DNA of 64,000 bases from Robiginitomaculum sp. (GTDB taxonomy: Bacteria; Pseudomonadota; Alphaproteobacteria; Caulobacterales; Maricaulaceae): contig JAESQN010000020.1 of the NCBI GenBank assembly GCA_016765135.1, positions 25,399 through 89,398 on the forward strand, written 5' to 3'. Numbering within the stretch: position 1 is the first letter of the stretch; every line of letters begins with the position of its first letter. Positions 61,879 to 64,000 of the stretch are shown here, one piece after another. A program made the position numbers and the translations under genes. The notes beneath the pieces are model-generated. The model worked only from the letters and a program-made list of their open reading frames with translations, searched no databases and was not told where the DNA came from.

Positions 61879-63792
61879 ATGGCTAAAGTTATTGGTATTG
61901 ACCTCGGAACCACCAATTCGTGTGTCGCAGTTATGGACGGCGACAAACCCCGGGTTATCGAAAACGCGGAAGGGCAGCGCACAACGCCTTCCGTTGTCGC
62001 ATTTACCGAAGGCGGCGAGCGCCTGGTCGGTCAGCCTGCCAGACGTCAGGCTGTCACCAACCCTGAGCACACATATTTTGCCGTCAAGCGGCTCATTGGT
62101 CGTCCGTTCACGGATCCGCTGGTGAAAAAAGACGCCAAATTGGTGCCTTATGACATTGTCAAAGGCAGTACTGGCGACGCCTATATAAAAGGCCGCGACA
62201 AAAACTTTTCTCCTGCGGAAATCTCTGCGGTTATTTTGCAAAAAATGAAAGAAACGGCGGAAGCTTTTCTGGACGATAAAGTCACACAGGCCGTAATCAC
62301 CGTACCTGCTTACTTTAACGACGCCCAGCGTCAAGCCACCAAAGACGCGGGTAAAATCGCTGGCCTCGAAGTCTTGCGTATCATCAACGAGCCAACCGCT
62401 GCGGCCCTCGCTTACGGCATGAACAAAGAGGACGGCAAAACCATCGCGGTTTACGATTTGGGCGGCGGTACATTTGATGTGTCAATTCTTGAGATTGGCG
62501 ACGGCGTATTTGAAGTTAAAGCCACCAACGGCGATACATTCCTCGGCGGTGAAGATTTTGACATGCGTATTGTTGAGTATTTTTCAGACGAGTTCAAAAA
62601 AGAAAACGGCATTGATCTGAAATCAGATAAACTGGCTCTCCAGCGTCTGCGCGAAGAAGCGGAAAAAGCCAAGAAAGAATTGTCCACTGCGACCAGCTAT
62701 GAGGTTAATCTACCGTTTATTACGGCGGACGCATCTGGCCCGAAACATCTGACCATGAAATTGACCCGCGCCAAATTGGAAGCTCTGGTTGACGATTTGA
62801 TCAAACGCTCTATCGCGCCTTGTAAGAAAGCTTTGGCGGACGCCGGGCTGAAAGCTGCGGATATTGATGATGTGGTTTTGGTTGGCGGCATGACCCGCAT
62901 GCCAAAAGTTCAAGAAGCAGTTTCCAAATTCTTTGGCAAGAAACCTCATAAAGGTGTAAACCCCGACGAGGTGGTTGCCATGGGCGCGGCCATTCAGGCT
63001 GGTGTGTTGCAGGGTGATGTTAAAGACGTATTGCTCTTGGACGTGACACCATTGTCCCTCGGTATCGAAACCGAAGGCGGCGTGTTTACCCGCATGATCG
63101 ACCGCAACACCACTATCCCGACCAAGAAATCGCAAGTTTACTCAACCGCCGCAGACAACCAGTCTGCCGTGACCATTCGTGTCTCCCAAGGCGAACGCGA
63201 AATGGCTGCGGACAACAAATTGCTGGGTCAATTTGATCTGGTCGGTATTCCGCCAGCACCACGCGGCTTGCCGCAAATCGAAGTCACCTTCGATATTGAT
63301 GCCAACGGTATCGTCAACGTGTCCGCCAAAGACAGCGCGACTGGCAAAGAACAGCAAATCCGCATCCAGGCCAGTGGCGGTCTAAGCGACGCTGATATCG
63401 AAGAAATGGTGAAAGATGCTGAGCGCAATGCAGACAGCGATAAAGAGCGCCGCGCCCTCGCCGAAGCTAAAAACCAGGCCGAAGGTCTGGCGCACAAGGC
63501 CGAGAAAGACCTGGAAGAACACGGCGATAAAATCGAAGAGGAAGACCGCGAAGCTATCAAGGTTTTGATCACGGAAGTCCGCGAACTGGCCGAAAGCGAA
63601 GACACGGAACAAATCAACGAAAAGTCCGCCGAGCTAACCGCCGCCGTCATGAAAATGGGTGAAGCCATTTATAAAGACGCCGGCGCAGCAGAAGAAGGTG
63701 CGGACGCGCCGGACACTGCATCCGGTGCAAGCGACGACGACGAAGACATCGTAGACGCCGAGTTCGAGGATGTCGACGAAGACAAAACATAG
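61879..63792 (+). CDS. dnaK: Chaperone DnaK (Hsp70)
   Basis: DnaK is the ATP-driven chaperone that refolds proteins with DnaJ and GrpE. The 637 residues contain the ATPase signatures [37 protein letters not shown] and [17 protein letters not shown], the substrate domain ([20 protein letters not shown]), and the acidic C-terminal [27 protein letters not shown] lies before the ATG. dnaJ does not follow within the window; a MITE-like element does. Confidence 0.99.
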   Translation: MAKVIGIDLGTTNSCVAVMDGDKPRVIENAEGQRTTPSVVAFTEGGERLVGQPARRQAVTNPEHTYFAVKRLIGRPFTDPLVKKDAKLVPYDIVKGSTGDAYIKGRDKNFSPAEISAVILQKMKETAEAFLDDKVTQAVITVPAYFNDAQRQATKDAGKIAGLEVLRIINEPTAAALAYGMNKEDGKTIAVYDLGGGTFDVSILEIGDGVFEVKATNGDTFLGGEDFDMRIVEYFSDEFKKENGIDLKSDKLALQRLREEAEKAKKELSTATSYEVNLPFITADASGPKHLTMKLTRAKLEALVDDLIKRSIAPCKKALADAGLKAADIDDVVLVGGMTRMPKVQEAVSKFFGKKPHKGVNPDEVVAMGAAIQAGVLQGDVKDVLLLDVTPLSLGIETEGGVFTRMIDRNTTIPTKKSQVYSTAADNQSAVTIRVSQGEREMAADNKLLGQFDLVGIPPAPRGLPQIEVTFDIDANGIVNVSAKDSATGKEQQIRIQASGGLSDADIEEMVKDAERNADSDKERRALAEAKNQAEGLAHKAEKDLEEHGDKIEEEDREAIKVLITEVRELAESEDTEQINEKSAELTAAVMKMGEAIYKDAGAAEEGADAPDTASGASDDDEDIVDAEFEDVDEDKT

Positions 63793-63825
63793 GCTTTCAG
63801 CTAAAGTGCTGAGCGTTTTCCCCTC

Positions 63826-64000
63826 TTTCCTTCCCCCATTTTTCATGGGGGAAGTACCCCGAAGGGTGGATGGGGGTCGACGCTCTTGCGTCGTTGCGAA
63901 GCAAATGTGGATGACGATAGACCGTAGCGCGCAAGAGGCGCCCCCCCCATCGCCTACGCAAGAGCTTCGGCACTTCCCCCGTAAAAAACGGAGGAAGAAA
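63826..64000. repeat. MITE-like element, copy 2 (TTTCCTTCC...GGAAGAAA), reaching the window edge
   Basis: The left end (TTTCCTTCCCCCATTTTTCA plus TGGGGGAAGTACCCCG) and the right end (ACTTCCCCCGTAAAAAACGG plus AGGAAGAAA) match the element at 42939-43114. The interior differs in detail but keeps hairpins. It lies directly downstream of dnaK. Confidence 0.8.

Overview
The window looks like a chromosomal stretch of an alphaproteobacterium, most likely a marine member of the Hyphomonadales/Maricaulales (Robiginitomaculum-like) group. This rests on gene content, not on a database search. The clues are a CC0125/CC1285-type lipoprotein, a small NDUFS6-like zinc-finger protein, a DnaG whose zinc ligands are mostly replaced, an alphaproteobacterial-style heat-shock promoter ahead of dnaK, and a paired DUF1501/DUF1800 locus. 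Most of the window is ordinary core genome. It contains pyk, mtaB, ftsY, rpoD, dnaG, polA, gpmA, rpmG, yebC, dnaK, gluQ, phhB, ygfZ, tag and alkB.

Layout. Position 1-560 is the 3' part of an IS110-type transposase. From 0.5 to 8.5 kb lie a TPR protein, a sterol-desaturase-like hydroxylase, a LysM lipoprotein, pyruvate kinase, small secreted and membrane proteins and a LysE-type exporter. From 8.6 to 13.3 kb is a possible surface-polymer locus: a membrane protein, a Wzx-like flippase, an ATP-grasp ligase and a CelD/FemAB-like acyltransferase. From 13.4 to 26.9 kb is a complete nitrate-respiration block. From 27 to 34 kb are mtaB-ftsY, an aromatic aminotransferase and an alanine/Na+ symporter. 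From 34 to 48 kb are a repeat-rich secreted protein, phhB-gluQ-Rieske oxygenase, rpoD, dnaG, gpmA, a toxin-antitoxin pair and polA. From 48 to 64 kb are a TonB-like protein, an ABC ATPase, tag-ygfZ-rpmG, a rearranged MFS/rpmG segment, a Nudix hydrolase, yebC, DUF1501/DUF1800, alkB and dnaK.

The most notable region is the nitrate block. A 528-residue regulator combines an N-terminal nitrate/nitrite-sensing (NIT-like) helical domain, a Crp/Fnr cyclic-nucleotide-binding fold, an FNR-type helix-turn-helix and a four-cysteine tail. It is divergently transcribed from narK1, which is followed by narK2-narGHJI and an outer-membrane barrel protein. Three near-identical FNR/DNR-type boxes precede narK1, narK2 and the barrel gene. 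At the two narK promoters the box centre is exactly 32 bp from a -10-like CATAAA, the geometry expected of class II activation. The sequence therefore suggests a compact regulon in which nitrate or nitrite is sensed directly by a Crp/Fnr-family protein.

The window is also rich in intergenic repeats: GTAGGGTGGATTAG REP-like pairs, 42-bp palindromes, MITE-like elements of several families and a 66-bp perfect inverted repeat. A second structural curiosity lies at 52.2-55.0 kb, where a duplication of an MFS-rpmG unit appears to have decayed reciprocally. Two real genes shorter than 60 codons were found by reading the sequence: rpmG (L33) and the NDUFS6-like zinc-finger protein. No rRNA, tRNA, CRISPR array or prophage was recognised.
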